A stretch of 64,000 nucleotides of DNA from Trochalopteron elliotii (Eukaryota > Chordata > Aves > Passeriformes > Leiothrichidae), in NCBI GenBank assembly GCA_024734555.1, contig JANPWX010000172.1:2327524-2391523 (forward strand), read 5' to 3'. The notes under the pieces are model-generated. The model ran no database searches and was not told the origin of the DNA. It worked only from the letters and a program-made list of their open reading frames with translations. A program made the position numbers and the translations under genes. Positions 1 to 13,000 of the stretch are shown one piece after another; the first letter of the stretch is position 1; every line of letters starts with the position of its first letter.

Positions 1-3000
1 GATTTCTTGAGTAGAGCTATGGAAGATTTATAAAAATGATTGCTATACTATGGTCTGTTTTCCCATTTATCACGTGGGCTTGAAAGCAAAGGCAAGTCCA
101 TAAATGAGCAGGAGTTAAGAGCAATCATCCTTTTAGAAAACAGGACTACAAAGTATTGCATTTCTAACAGTCAATATTAACTAATAAATGTTATTAACAA
201 GTCTCTTTATCAGTTCAGCTGTATTTTTTATTACAAAAGAGAATAAGGGTCCATAGTTTTCTGAAAGTTCACGTTATTCATAGCATACGTGATAAAAGCC
301 ACTTGAATATTCAAGAATATTATAAACTAATAGTAATAGTATATCTGTACAGATACATTGATCAATTCATCTGAAATGTTAACTATGTTTTTAAATAAAG
401 TTAACAAGTACTGTTGTGATAGTTCTGTTAATTCTACTCAGATGAAAAACTCAACTTTTGAAGGAAACTTGGTAGAAAAACCTAGAAAAAAGTTGTGAGG
501 CTTTTGGGGGTTTTTTGTAAAAGCCCACAGGACTGCTGCCACACAAAAGCCACAACTGACATAAATATTTAGAAAATAGCTTAAATAGTTTTTGACTACA
601 CCTTTAAAACAAGAAAAACATGCTTTTCTACAGTAACTGCAGTACTTGGGCACAAATATCTGTTGTCAGAGTGTGAGCTCATGCTCATTGTAACAAAACT
701 GAGTTTTGATGCTCATGTAAAAGCAAATTCTGAGGATATGTCTTTGCATAATACTTAGCTATTTTAGGAAGTAAACACTGCTAAACTGAAACCACGTTCA
801 TTTGTCTAAAAGACATTTACCTAGAAACTTATATGTAACATATTGCTCCTCTTGCTTTATTTAAATGCCCAAATTTGCTAAACTGGTTCATAATTACTTC
901 TCTTATACTAATGATCTCATTTCTTGGAAACAAATAGTTGCTTTCCCCCTAATTTCTAAACAGGTATGAGAAAAGCTGGTAAAAATATAATGCTTTGGCA
1001 TAACTGTTGCTGGGAGAGATGAATATCTATCTTATCACGTTCATCAGAGCAGGCTATACCATTTATATTTCACTGTAAAACAAAGAACTATTACATGTTG
1101 CACAAATATGCTCGATATTTTGTTAATGCTTCACCCTTCCTACTGTAACATGGCTATACCCGTACTTACTTCCTTATCAGCAAAATGTGATTTTCAAGAG
1201 TAATGTTTCTGGCTGACATATGATAGAAAGGCAATAAAGCCACAGCTAGGTTCAGCTGAAGCTGAATTTATGACACCATTTTGGATGCATACACATCGCC
1301 CCCCTGTCAGTACCTGCATCTCTCATTTTCAACCACTAGATGGTGTGAAAAAATAAAAAAATTGCCTAGGATTCCTGCCGACTGCCACAAAAACCAAGTA
1401 TTAATGTAGTGGATTAGGAAATATTTTTGAAGAAAAGTCTTGACCCACTTCAGGATGGTTAGGCTCACTTTTCCTTTGGTTATATTTTCACTTACTGGAC
1501 AAAGAGCTCATAAATGATTAGACCTTGAAACTGAATCAAGTGGAGAGTTAAGACAGATAGTTCTCTGGCACTTTCCCCTCCAAGGACCCTAAATTCCAAG
1601 CTGACAGTGGCAGCCAACACTCATTTTTCTGAAAAAGCTGTAACAATCTTTAAGCGAAACAGGGCTGAATTTTCTGGGCTGTATTTTGGAGTAGAAATCA
1701 TTCCCACAGAGAGAAGCTCTATATATCTGGAGCAGCAGCAAGCCTGCTTCAAGGACCGATTACGGATTAATCACGGCACAGCAACAGGACAGTTGATATA
1801 GAGAGGACAGCTTAAGCTACTGTTTTTCTATTTTGCTCCATTTTTTAAATTAAATTTCTCACTCTTTTGGGGAAGGAGTAGCAAACAATTTTTTTCGCCT
1901 ACAAGCTGAAGATTAAGATTTTATAGTCCCCATAATGTTCCTGAAGAGCACAACCCACAAAGAGGCCAAACTCGTACAGTGGAATCCATTCGCTCATGGG
2001 CTTTTTGGGGGGAGCAAGAGGGGGAAGAGGTGGTTATTTTAAATTAGTACAATTCTTCAGTGCTGAATAACTGCTTGAAAGTTTGCCCAATCCACAAGCT
2101 TTATTCAGCCTTTAGTAATGCAATTCAGTTATTAGTTTAAGTGACAATGAAATACCTCAAAAGACATACATGGTCAAATTAATATTAGTAATACATCTTC
2201 TATATTTTTATATGGGACTATCCTTCTATCTATAAATCTTAAATTTATTTAAAACAGAAGCTGTTACATTTATTATCCAGAAATGTAGTTAAAGGTATCA
2301 CAGAAGATTTAAAGCAATTGTGACAAAACTTAATTTGAAACTAGGACAAACAGATGCCTTTAGCTTTCATGCATCTACTTGTGTATTTCAATGACCTGCA
2401 ATATTTTTTGTACTAATTACACTGAGCAGCAATTGGATACACACATATTTTAAAAAAGAAGTTTTTTTCAGTGAGGATTTTAGAAACTCAGCCTTTTTTT
2501 CCTAACACATGGGGAAAACAGAAACTTCCTGTGATTAATTGTTCAGAAGTAGACTTCAATGGACTGTGAGATACATATTTTAACAGAGGCTTTGTTTTTG
2601 TCGAGGAGGTCAAGGAAAAATCTGAAAATTAACCAACATTAATATAGAATAAAACTTCATGCCTTTACTGTTTAGTGCCAATTCAGATGAGAGAAATTAT
2701 ATTTCTCATTTGCTTTGCAAACAGAAATGTAGTAAAAAATGCCCAAATCTGTCAGAGCAAACAAATTTGGAATCTGAGCTCTCAGAACAATAACAATATA
2801 CATACAAGATGAAAGCATAGTTCAAAAAAACAAACCATCATCTGTAGCAAGATCCCAAAAAAGTCAGAATCAGCAGAGTCAGGAGTATAAAACAGGAAAC
2901 GAAAAGCATAACATACAAGATAACTTAAAATTCTACAAGGTTAACTTCTACAAGCAGAAAGTACATTGTCTCCTGTTAAGTCAGTTAACAAATGGTAGCC

Positions 3001-3227
3001 AAGATTTAACAAGTAAATAAACATGCTTTAAAGTTAATTCCTGTTACATGGCTATGTTTTAATTGTGATTATAGTTCATTTGACAAAATAATTAATTGCA
3101 GTGAGTATCTGATTGCAGACAAAGGATTTGAAAGGGAGTGCCAATTTCCCCCCACAGAACTGTGGGAATGTGCCCTTGTGCCATGGCTCTCTTTTTATAA
3201 CCATGTAGCCCCAGTAGTGTCTCATAC
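1..3227 (-). other. SKAP2: Intron sequence, 5' part of last SKAP2 intron
   Basis: This is intron downstream of the SH3 exon. It is AT-rich and I see no exon in it, in particular no match for the second half of the SH3 domain. A moderately good CTCF-like word (ccactagatggtgt) lies at 1333-1346. About 1597-1800 is somewhat GC-richer, with a 64-codon open frame of no recognised family. No interspersed repeat was recognised. Confidence 0.8.
1333..1346 (+). promoter_or_regulatory. Weak CTCF-like site
   Basis: The word ccactagatggtgt matches the first ten bases of the common CTCF core CCACTAGATGGCAG but departs at the final three or four. It could be a decayed or weak site. Confidence 0.2.
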
Positions 3228-3340
3228 CTTGCTGATGATGTAGATAACGTCACCACGTTTAAATGTCAATTCATCACTTTCATCTCCTGTGCAGTCCCAC
3301 AAACCTTGATAGAAATTGGCATAATCTATATTTTTACTAT
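3228..3340 (-). CDS. SKAP2: SKAP2 exon: first half of SH3 domain
   Basis: This 113-nt exon lies between a ttttctttgcag acceptor and a CAAG/gtatga donor. It encodes [19 protein letters not shown] followed by [19 protein letters not shown], ending on a codon boundary. It holds the ALYDY-like strand (FYQGLWDC), the acidic RT loop and the first strands of the SH3 domain, matching human residues about 296-329. The second half, with the WW of the ligand-binding groove and the final codons, should be in one more exon. I found nothing like it between 1 and 3227, so it probably lies left of the window. The loop reads GDESDEL where human has GAFSDEL. Confidence 0.97.
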
Positions 3341-4782
3341 CTGCAAAGAAAAAAGCATCTAATTATACAACAATCAAGACTGAGGATAACAAAAGTTACT
3401 CTTTAAATCTCCAGATAGTACAAAGCAATTTATTAGCACACATTTCTTATTCCTCTTTTCAGAAACAGTTCCTTCCTGCCATGAGAGCAAGTGAAAAATA
3501 AGTTTAATGTGCAAGCCCTTCACTGGCAAGTTGCATCACTGAGAGACATGTAGCTACAGGTTTTCAAAGCATTTTTCAAAGCTGCAACTTAAAGCAGCTA
3601 TTTTTCCTCTACCAGTATATTTCTAGCAAGCCATATATGTATCCCAACTTGAAACTGATAAAACTGCTAGAATATAATTAATAATGATCAGTGAAAGGAA
3701 GCTAAAGTATTTTGTGATACACTCCCCCTTTCTCCTGTTCCAACAAAATTAAATAGCTTCTCTGAGAACCTATGAGATAATCCTTGATTCTTCCTTCTGA
3801 AATATTGGAGAACTTGGAAACTGTTGCTGAAGCTGCATTTCAAAAATATTTGTGTCAGCTCCAATTTAGGACATTAAGCCCTGGCTAAACGTGCAACTAC
3901 ACTACAGTCATAAACTCATCCTTCTAACAGCATAAGCACAATGGATGTGCTGTGTTCAAGCTGCCATACAGACCATTAACTGATTGATTATTTAGCACTC
4001 TTTGCTCTGTAATACGGCAATAACACAGTAATAAATGCTTTGTCATACATTTACAATACAGAGTACATCTATTGAAACACAGCGCTCACACACAGTTAAA
4101 TACACTGGGTGCTTCTGTTGCTCTGCAAACTATTTCCTGTTTTTAATTCCATGAGAATGGAGTGTGATGAGTTAATGCAAAAAGAATGTAAGCAATACCA
4201 CTAAGATGACCGGTTACATTATGTATACACTAACCAGACAGAATGTATATGTACTAATAATTTACATCACTGGAAAGCTATCTTCTAATTCTGATAACAT
4301 AAATATCACTGAACTGGCTGGATCAAGGCTGTCATCCTAGTTTTGTTATATGATCCTTGAACTGCAGGCTTGCTGGTTATTCCAACATACACCAGTTACA
4401 TTTGCATGTCATTAGCACTCTACACCATTATTTATAGTTTACAATTTAACCACGATTGGTTCATTTTATTACCAAAAATTCCTGCTAAAATATCAAGTAT
4501 CAGGAGATAGAAAGCATCACACTATAAAAGAATAGTGGTATTCAACTTGTGTTCATCTCTATTTTGGGAAATACTTAGATTTGAATTTTAATATTCTCTG
4601 TATGAGCAAGAAGAGCTTGTTTTCTCTTTCTCCATTTCTGCCTGTGTTCTGTGCAATCTTGTTTGGATGGCAATACTGTCATAAGGCTAACTATTCACAA
4701 CCTCCAATTCAAAGCTGTTATGCCAGTTACCCACCATTTAGTTTTCCATAAACTGGTGATTACAAGCTACAACCTGCTGTGT

Positions 4783-4800
4783 AGCACTAGGGGGCGTTCT
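4783..4800 (+). promoter_or_regulatory. Candidate CTCF binding site
   Basis: The word agcactagggggcgttct closely fits the CTCF core (CCAsyAGrGGGCGC type): the AC-AGGGGGCG part is exact. It is in forward orientation on the plus strand. The surrounding 100 bases are ordinary AT-rich intron, so the G-rich core and its CpG stand out. This is a motif match by eye with no binding data. Confidence 0.45.
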
Positions 4801-7800
4801 GGCTGCCAGGGCCAAAAATCCGTCCTCACCCCAAAGGCAGCAACTGGTACCCACATGAAAGCTCACAATCATTCAGAAATAAGAGATTTGGTTATTTAAA
4901 AATGCACAGACATAATCATTTCAACATGAAGGCATAATCAGTTTGAAATGTAGCACCTCCAAATTTTGGTCTTTCCTATTTTTCACCTCATTATTCACCA
5001 ATTTAGCATAAGACAATTATAAACAGTAACACAGATTAGCACCTGAAATTAATTTGTGATAAATCAGAATCAGAATCTCTCCTTGGTCACTTCTTACTGT
5101 ACTGATCACAGTTCCCAACTCTGTGTCGTAAACAATAACGGAAGTCCACATGAGAAAAAAAAATAAAAGAACTATTTTGGTATATTCCACCTCTCAAATC
5201 ATTCATCAGTTGGCTTATTGATCTTGTTTAAAACACATTAATCAGGATTTTTATTTCTTCAGAACATCACTGAAAGAAATCATGACTTTTCACACTGACC
5301 TTTACTACTTTGAGCTCTGCTCTTACCTTTATGTGCCTGAAGTAACTCCTGTTAACACTAAAGTGAGTTGCAACAGAAGAGCCCAAACAGCAGGTGAGAC
5401 ATGTCTCTCTTTTTATGTTCATCATGAGCATTTAAGTTTTATAGTGGAAAGGAACTCAATTAATAATGTGAATGCACTGGAAAGATGCATTTTAAAATAA
5501 GCTTATTTCAACAGTGAAGATACTGACCAAAGACAAGCCATGGCTCTGTGCCCTCATTTGTGATTCCACATCAGATAGGGTTGTTTAAATCAGAAAACCA
5601 CATTTTTCAGAAAAATATATACCGGTATACCAGGAGCATAGAAACAAAAAACATGGCAAGAAAGTGGCAGTGCAAGTTTGTGAACAACTATGCTGGTCTT
5701 TCAAGAAGTGTTAATTTCAAATCTGAAATCCCCTCTCATGCCCACCAGCACAAGTTTCTCCAAATTCTAGAAGGGCAGCTAACTATACATAAAAGACAAT
5801 TGTAAATGTAACTTCAGACTTTATACACCTGAAGTGAAAAAGGATTCATAAAATGATTCATAGTGCTTACAAACACAGGTGTAGAATGAAGGAAAAAAAC
5901 CGCTCCAAAAACCTCTGCAAAACACAAGCCCACTCGTTCTTACTTTGGTCCCTTTCAGTTTGAGAAGACCCGACAAACTTCCTTTTATTGCCTCTGAAGA
6001 ATGGTATAAAATAAAACCAGGAGGTCTGAGTAAAGGAATTTGGTATTTATATGGCAGTGAAATAATGTGAAGCTTCACAAACACAAGTAATACCTGAAAA
6101 CAGTTGGATTGAGAATCAAGAACGTACGTACCCATTACAGTTCAAATTCAAAAGGCATTGACTTGCTGATAATATTCTGTTACAATTACTCCCATTCTCA
6201 AACACTTTAAAATGTCATATGCCTTAAAAATACTATGATGGCATAACTGCTAAACTGAAGTGTGCTGCTTTTTGAAGGTGTGATCACTTGGCCACAAAGA
6301 CAAATAAGACATGATAAAAAACATAAGGTGTGCAGCTGAGGACAGAAAGCAGTTTGGTTTTACCTACCCACTGCTTTTAAGGCTACCAATCCCAAGAAAT
6401 GGGTGAGTAGGGTTTTGGATAGGTTGTTTCTCCAGCAAGTATTTCTTTTATTTCAGGACAGCTACCTGGATGAACTACTATCCCATCATTTCAGTACTCT
6501 TCCTAAAAGAATTCCATATGGTTTACTTCTGCCATCTCTGTTTTTCCAGTAACAGTAATAGGAACAATGGATATTTTTGTTCAATATACCGATGAAAACA
6601 CTTCAGAGTTATTTTGACAGATCAAAAGGCAATGGCTGCCAGCCTCTCTGACAGTAGTCTCAGACTGCTTATTTCACTGAAAACTACTGGCATCTGACAA
6701 TACATGCTTGAGGAAAGAAAGGTGAACAGTTCAGGTAAAAAAAAAAATCTGACAAACATCACTCAAGCATGCATCTCAAATATTAGACTATTTAAAACTT
6801 AGGAATGCCATGGATTACTCAAGGGGGAAAAATTATAATAATATTCTAACAACCACAACAGACAGAAAAGAAGAACCAAACCACAACTTGAAGAACAGAT
6901 TAATAGTACATATTTCAGAGAGATTTAAGTGTGCTGTCCCACTGCAGCCTAAGCTAATTTAACTGCAGGTTAATTTCTGCCCCCTACATTGTGAGGATTT
7001 TTGCAATGCCCATTTCTGAGCACAAACCTGATGGAACACTAAACTTACCAAAAAAAAAGCATGAATTACCACCTAAATATAAAAATACACTACATAAAAC
7101 ATTAGGATAAATGTGATTGTGCCTGATTTACCTCAGTTGTCCATTTTAACACTGATGGCATGTAAGTTAGCAAACCCTACTATGGTAGTGACTTAGAGCC
7201 AGTAGCTTTATTATTTGTTTGCACATTCCTTGTGAAATGAAGGCATACATGTGAATGTTTTCCATTCAAAGCTGTGGTCCACTGCCTAGTATATTAAAGA
7301 GCTTGCCAATCTGACTCATGTTCCTCAACTCTTGGTAAGATTTTTCCAAAGTTAATAGTGTCATATTTGAAGATTACTTAACATTTGAAAAAAACAAACT
7401 GTAGTCCCTTGTGGTAATGATGTGCTCAATATTTACCATAGTGAAGGCTTAAAGATGGAGGAATAGCTGAAGTTCAAAATTAATGCTACCAGAATGAATG
7501 TCTTACACAAGTGATGTAGATTCTCAGTTTTGATTCTCACCAAACAAGACTGTTAAAGAATCCAGTTATTTGTTAGCTCTGATGATGTCCTAAACTTCAA
7601 AAAATGCTGGTTACTTACTTGCCCTTTATTCCACAGGCCAGAAAAGTTACAAAATAAGGGCAAAACAACTGCAGTGTATTTATTTGGACTCAAACTCTAA
7701 TTTGTTCCAAGATGTTCGGTTTAATCTTTCTCACTTCCCTTCTTCTGTTCCTTAGTTACCCTAAAATCAACATATTTACACTGATAAAGCAAGAAAAAAA

Positions 7801-9109
7801 GACACTTACTGAAACAGTGATTGTGGAAATGATAATGGGTAGACAATCATAACAAAAAAGACCCACCAAGCTATATAATATAACTGAAACTCTTCAGTGT
7901 TTTGGTATTTTTAAATTATTAGGTCACTAGCAATTAATGCAAAGCTATCCACCAGCAAGAGTCAGCACCAAAAACAACAGAATAAAAAGAACTCAAGTCT
8001 GAAAGTTAATTGAAGTAGAAATATGTTAGGGCAAGAAAAGAGTAGGAAAAAAAAGAAAATGTTTTTGCACTAATCAGCTTGAGCTCACAGGCAATTTGCA
8101 GAATATTTTTTGTGAGTTCAAGTTTAGTAAAGCTAGGCAATAAATTAAACTTAAGAATGTTTGTGATGTTTGTGTGGAAAATCATAAAATACTTTCAAGT
8201 CATGTCAGGTATTTATGATGTGATGCCTATCAGAAATACTCATCTCAACTCAGCCCTAAAAGTCAAATAATTTCCAGTGTTAAATAGTGAGCTGTGTAAG
8301 ATCAGATCATAAAACTACTGCTTGAAATGAACCTGACATCTGGGGGGAATTGCTATGGTATTTTCAATGACATTACACAAACACTAATAAGACTGATAAG
8401 GCTGTTCTCACAGCAATTAAAATTTTTCAAAAATGCAGATGCTAAGGTTTTGGTTTTTTAAAAGTATGACCAATTAGAACTCCAGGAAGGTACATTAGTG
8501 AAAAAAAAAAAAAAGGCTGTTGGCAACTTCATAATTGGATTGACCCCATGCTCCATTATGACAACACACTCTTATAATTACAGTAATGTCTAAATGAGTA
8601 CTAAATATTAAGGCTGTAATGAGTCATGTTGTTTTACACATGTTTTTACCAGAGCACAATGCTAACAGCATGTGATGGCTTGGCTCCTGTTTCCTTTCCA
8701 AGAAAAGCAACCCAAAAGTCCTCACAGCAACCTGTTCCTGGCTTTCCTGTATGGGTCAGGAAATCAGGCCTCTGTTTCCTCTCCACATGTTACAACAGGA
8801 AGAGCATTGCAGAGCTACTTCCTAAAGGAACTCCTCTTGCCCACCCCTTCCTTGACAGCCCTGAAAGAATTATGTGTATTATGTACGATGGGGGAAGGAG
8901 AGCCAGATTGCATGTCAGTGCAGGTCACAGTTACAATGCAGCAGATCTCAGAAAGGTGTAAGGTCTGATAAGAGGCAAGTCTTCTCTACTTGCTCTGTCA
9001 AATCACCAACAGTTTATCTAAAGGTCTGTGCCCTTGAAGCACAAAAATATATTGTTTTTAAGCATAACTGGAAATACCTTTCTATCAAGAAAAGTTGTCT
9101 GGCTATATG

Positions 9110-9800
9110 ACTTTACATGGTGCATGCAGTTATTTTTCCACTCCCAGAGATAATTAGCACAAGGGCGCTTTGCCAAGCTAAAGCTGAGAGAATATCCTTC
9201 GCAGCCTTTCTGGGCATTTGTGTCCTTTTCCAATTTTTATGCTGCTGTCACTGGACTCTGGCATTTCTTACCCGATTCATTTGCTTTCTCTGGTAATCAT
9301 ATGCAATGAAGATATGCATGGCCAACATTTAAACAGGCTGCAGATCAATTAGTGGTCTTAAGTTTATCTGATTTTTATCAAAGAAGACAGAGCTTTGGGT
9401 CGATTGTCAGAGCCTGTGTCAAGTTGACCTTTTCAGAGACGTCTACATTGCCAGTCCCTTGGGCAACTTGTTGTCCCCTGTTAGTCTCTGAATGGCAGAA
9501 GTCTGTTCTGCTCAAGCACAAAGTATACACAGATGTCTATATTACATTCTTATAGGTTTGACAGCAACTGCATGTTGTATCTATAAACTGTCCTTTAGCA
9601 GTGACACTTCCTCAATGATGATAAGCTAATTTATGCAACTAAATCTCCTTTGTGCAGAAATGAAAGCTAATTGAGTCATTACAAAGTAATTCAGGAAGGA
9701 ATACCTTGTATAAATTGGCTTACTTTATAAATCCTTCTCAAGTGGTTTTCATGCATCCTAAGTGGTGCTTAAGCAGTTTTGCTGCCATCACATACCCGGG
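9110..9800. promoter_or_regulatory. Candidate conserved noncoding/enhancer block in SKAP2 intron
   Basis: About 690 bases without a recognised repeat are unusually dense in developmental factor words: gataattagc, gatcaattag, catatgcaatgaagatatgcat (two POU-like ATGCA words in close inverted spacing), atttttatcaaag (TCF/LEF-like ATCAAAG), gataagctaatttatgcaac (GATA, homeodomain and CDX-like TTTATG) and gctaattgagtcattac (homeodomain next to an AP-1-like site). The block ends about 120 bases from the linker exon. In vertebrates SKAP2 adjoins HOXA1, so a HOXA-related enhancer is conceivable. Nothing here proves conservation or activity. Confidence 0.3.
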
Positions 9801-9919
9801 TAAGAAAGATAGCTTTACAGAGCTATAAAAACATTATTTTAAAACAGCAAATGGAAGAGAAAATAAAATAAAGGTAAAAAGAAAGTGTACACAGATAAAG
9901 AAAAAAAGATTTTAATTAC

Positions 9920-10000
9920 CTGAAACAGTGGTATCTTCCTCCTCATTGCTCTCATTGCTGTCATTGCTTGGCACTTCAGCTTTTGAAGAAAGACGTTCTT
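9920..10000 (-). CDS. SKAP2: SKAP2 exon: acidic low-complexity linker
   Basis: This 81-nt exon has acceptor tcttttgcag and donor TTTCAG/gtaatt. In the frame fixed by both neighbours it reads E-ERLSSKAEVPSNDSNESN, then EEEDTTVS, and leaves one base for Asp. It corresponds to the poorly conserved human segment between EEL (about 263) and DYANF (298). The linker length is nearly the same (34 residues against 33), but the sequence is not alignable residue by residue. It contains a threefold 9-base repeat encoding SND-SNE-SNE. Recognition depends on phase and position rather than on similarity, but splice sites, phase and acidic character all agree. Confidence 0.9.
9942..9968 (-). repeat. SKAP2: Three tandem 9-base units inside a SKAP2 exon
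   Basis: The plus-strand units are ctcattgct, ctcattgct and gtcattgct, encoding SNE, SNE and SND on the minus strand. The unit is a multiple of three, so copy-number change would keep the frame. Confidence 0.9.
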
Positions 10001-13000
10001 CTGCAAAAGACACATAACTGCAAATGAAATTCTGAAGGGTCACCTCAGCTGACAGGAATTACAGCCCACATCAGCCTGACAAACACACACTATATTTCCA
10101 GATTGTAAGCCTTGTTTACTATTTTGCACTTATACAGAAGTTGGAACATTGTTATTTCTGTGGTTTCCGCCATCCATCCAAACACTCCAGAGCTTTCTTT
10201 CAAAATCTCAGTTGTGAACATCTGTTTCCCTTTTCCCTCTGGTCTGAATGTAGTCCTATGGAGTTGCATTTCTGCTGATTTTCAGTCATTCCGAGACAAT
10301 TAGAATGAGGGTCCTCTTCTGCTGCATACATTTCTTGCCAAAAAAGGATAAAGGAAAGGAAACCAAGGTGTGAAAAAGTATCCCCAGCCCAAGTGATAAC
10401 TTGGAGAGCAGTATGCAATGGAGGCCAATACATCTTACCTTCAACACTGTCCTACAGACACAGTAACTCAACACCTGCATGATGGGAACACAGCCACAAC
10501 AGGTACCATGCCCTTCTCTGCTCCTGCCCACTGTGCCTGACCATGGTTTTAAGCAACCCAGACTCTATCAAATGACTTAGTGCAAGTTTAGGAGACAAGA
10601 AAAGAGAAAACCTGGCAGTGATCAACTCTAAAGCATGTTTGCTTGGAACACTGAAATCTCCACAGGCAATTTCAAAAGATGTGCTCCATACTCCCTGTCT
10701 GGCACAGACATTGGACTCTCTCATGTCCAGACCCTCACTTGAGTATATCCACACTCCACTCAGTACACGGACACCAGATCTGCTCCCAGTCAACAATTCT
10801 GTTGATGATGTAAAAAAGGGGGAACAAACTTTTAGCTGAATCCTGTCTTTAGGTTCATAAGGAAGTAGAAAAAAAAATTATCTTGGAATTTACAGTATCA
10901 AAACTGATAAGGCTGCTGTACTGAATGAGGAAATAGTATATTGACAAAACCACTTCTCAAACATGAATTGGACTTTCAATACATTTAAACTATCTGGCTT
11001 TGCTACTCATCATATCTTGCAGAGATAGTCAAGCTTCTTTTTAAGATACACATTTCAGCAACTAATTTTGATATTTTACTAATGACAGACAACAGATAAA
11101 GCACTCACAGTGTTTAAAGTGTTCCTCGTTGTGCAACTCTTATGTAATTACCCATTTACTTTGACAAAGAGTGAATTTTATATACAGAGTACAAAGGATT
11201 TTTTAGTCTTGTAAAATTTTAATCTAGCCACAAGACTGTTCCTGCAAACATTAAAGCAGATGTTTAAAGCACAAGAGTAGACCTGTTAGAATGAGTATGC
11301 ATAATTGCTGCTAACCTCTACACACAGTCCTACAAATATTATTATTACATCATAAGATCGACTCTACAAAGAACTTTGAAATTCTGCCCTACTAAGCCAG
11401 GAGGATTTTTTGTTCTTGAATCTTGACTAGTTAAAAATCTGGTTAAGATGAATATAAACTATTTTTTAAGCCAAGATAGGGGGGAAAGAACAGGAAAAAA
11501 ATTCCTAGCAATAGAACAGGAGATATCTGAAGCTGTAGTACACACAAAACACTCTAAACTATGTACTGCATTCATATGTTCAAATGTATTCCCCTACTTG
11601 GCATTAACATATTTCCAAGTATGCTCATCTGTGTATTTTAAGAACTCACAGTTGGAGCATAAATGGCAAAAATGCCTCCCTATGTACTGTCCAGAGCACT
11701 AGGAGGCACTGTCCTTCTGTGGGTTCCCTACCATGGTTACACCCCTCACAGGGAGTAGTACCTCAGTATCAGTCACATTTTCTAGAACTGTTCCCTTTTC
11801 CCAGAAAAAAGCACCTCCATCCAACATGCACAGTATTATATTATTCTTTCATTAAATAGATGTTGATATTACATGTTACTGAATGTTTGGACCTAAATCA
11901 GTACCTGTGTTGAATGTCCTATGGATTTTAACTCTATCACTTGTCATCAGACTAGTTTAAACAGAAGACTGACTCCAGCAGAGGGTATCTCAACTAAAGT
12001 AAAGCAGCAGCAGAGGTTTGAAGAGGCTTTTTTGTACAGTACAGCTGAATACATGTAGACTGCATTGTGATTTCACAGAAAATATTTAGAATATATGTAT
12101 TCGTCTGAAAAATTTATTTCCTAGAAACAAGAGTTGACCAGATCCACATCTGAAGATATGAAAATGTCTGAATCAAAGCTCTTTGAATTCCAAAAGGTGC
12201 CAAATTCAAGCAAAACCTCACCATATTTGCATACTGGTTTGGATCTCAACCATTCCCATTTATGCCACCTTGCTTTACACTACAGTTATCACAGAGAGGC
12301 CAAAGTTTCAGGTACCATTATACTGGAAGAGGCACTCCAGAAGCATGCTGGACATGGTCCAGCTGCTAATGGGCATTCAGTCCATGGTACCAGGCTGAAG
12401 TGACTGCATAGTCACTCCTCTGAAACATGCACAACAAACATCAGGTCCTTGCCACAAACTTATGTTTTATCAATCTATTGCAAATGGTTCACGCTATTTG
12501 CTAATGCAATCATGCTCAGAGAGGAGCAGTTGTAGTAGGCTTGACTTAGGGTAGTAAAAAACAACCTGTGGTATGTAACTCATGTTTTCTGGTATTATGG
12601 CCTGAAGCAGTAACTATGTGCAGGCGGTGTCCTTTAAACACAGCAGCCTCGATTACCTCAGGAATTACAGCTGCAGTCTGATGCAACATGCATAACTTTG
12701 TGTTGCAAGATGGCATAGAGTCAAAAGATGAAAAATGAAATTAAAAAATATAGTGGAAATACATCTGGGGTTTTTAAGATACTGTGTATAAGAAGTCACA
12801 CATACCTTTAAAACAATCTGTTCCAGTTTTTCCTCTGTACATCTTTTTCACACCATCACTACCACTGCAGAGAGAAAGTACTCTTTTCCACCTTCTCACT
12901 ACGTCAAAATGAGACTAATTTACACTAATCAAACCAACGAACTCTTCCAGAGCTGTAGAACCTTAGAACTCCTGAGATACCGATAATGTTCCCTACTATG

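Larger units (their letters stand above)
3341..9919 (-). other. SKAP2: SKAP2 intron, 6.6 kb
   Basis: This intron separates the linker exon at 9920-10000 from the SH3 exon. It holds a strong CTCF-like motif at 4783-4800 and a homeodomain-word-rich block from about 9110 into the sequence before 9800. There are short A runs near 8500. Overlapping open frames at 8626-8968 match no family I know and are probably chance. No interspersed repeat was recognised. Confidence 0.85.
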
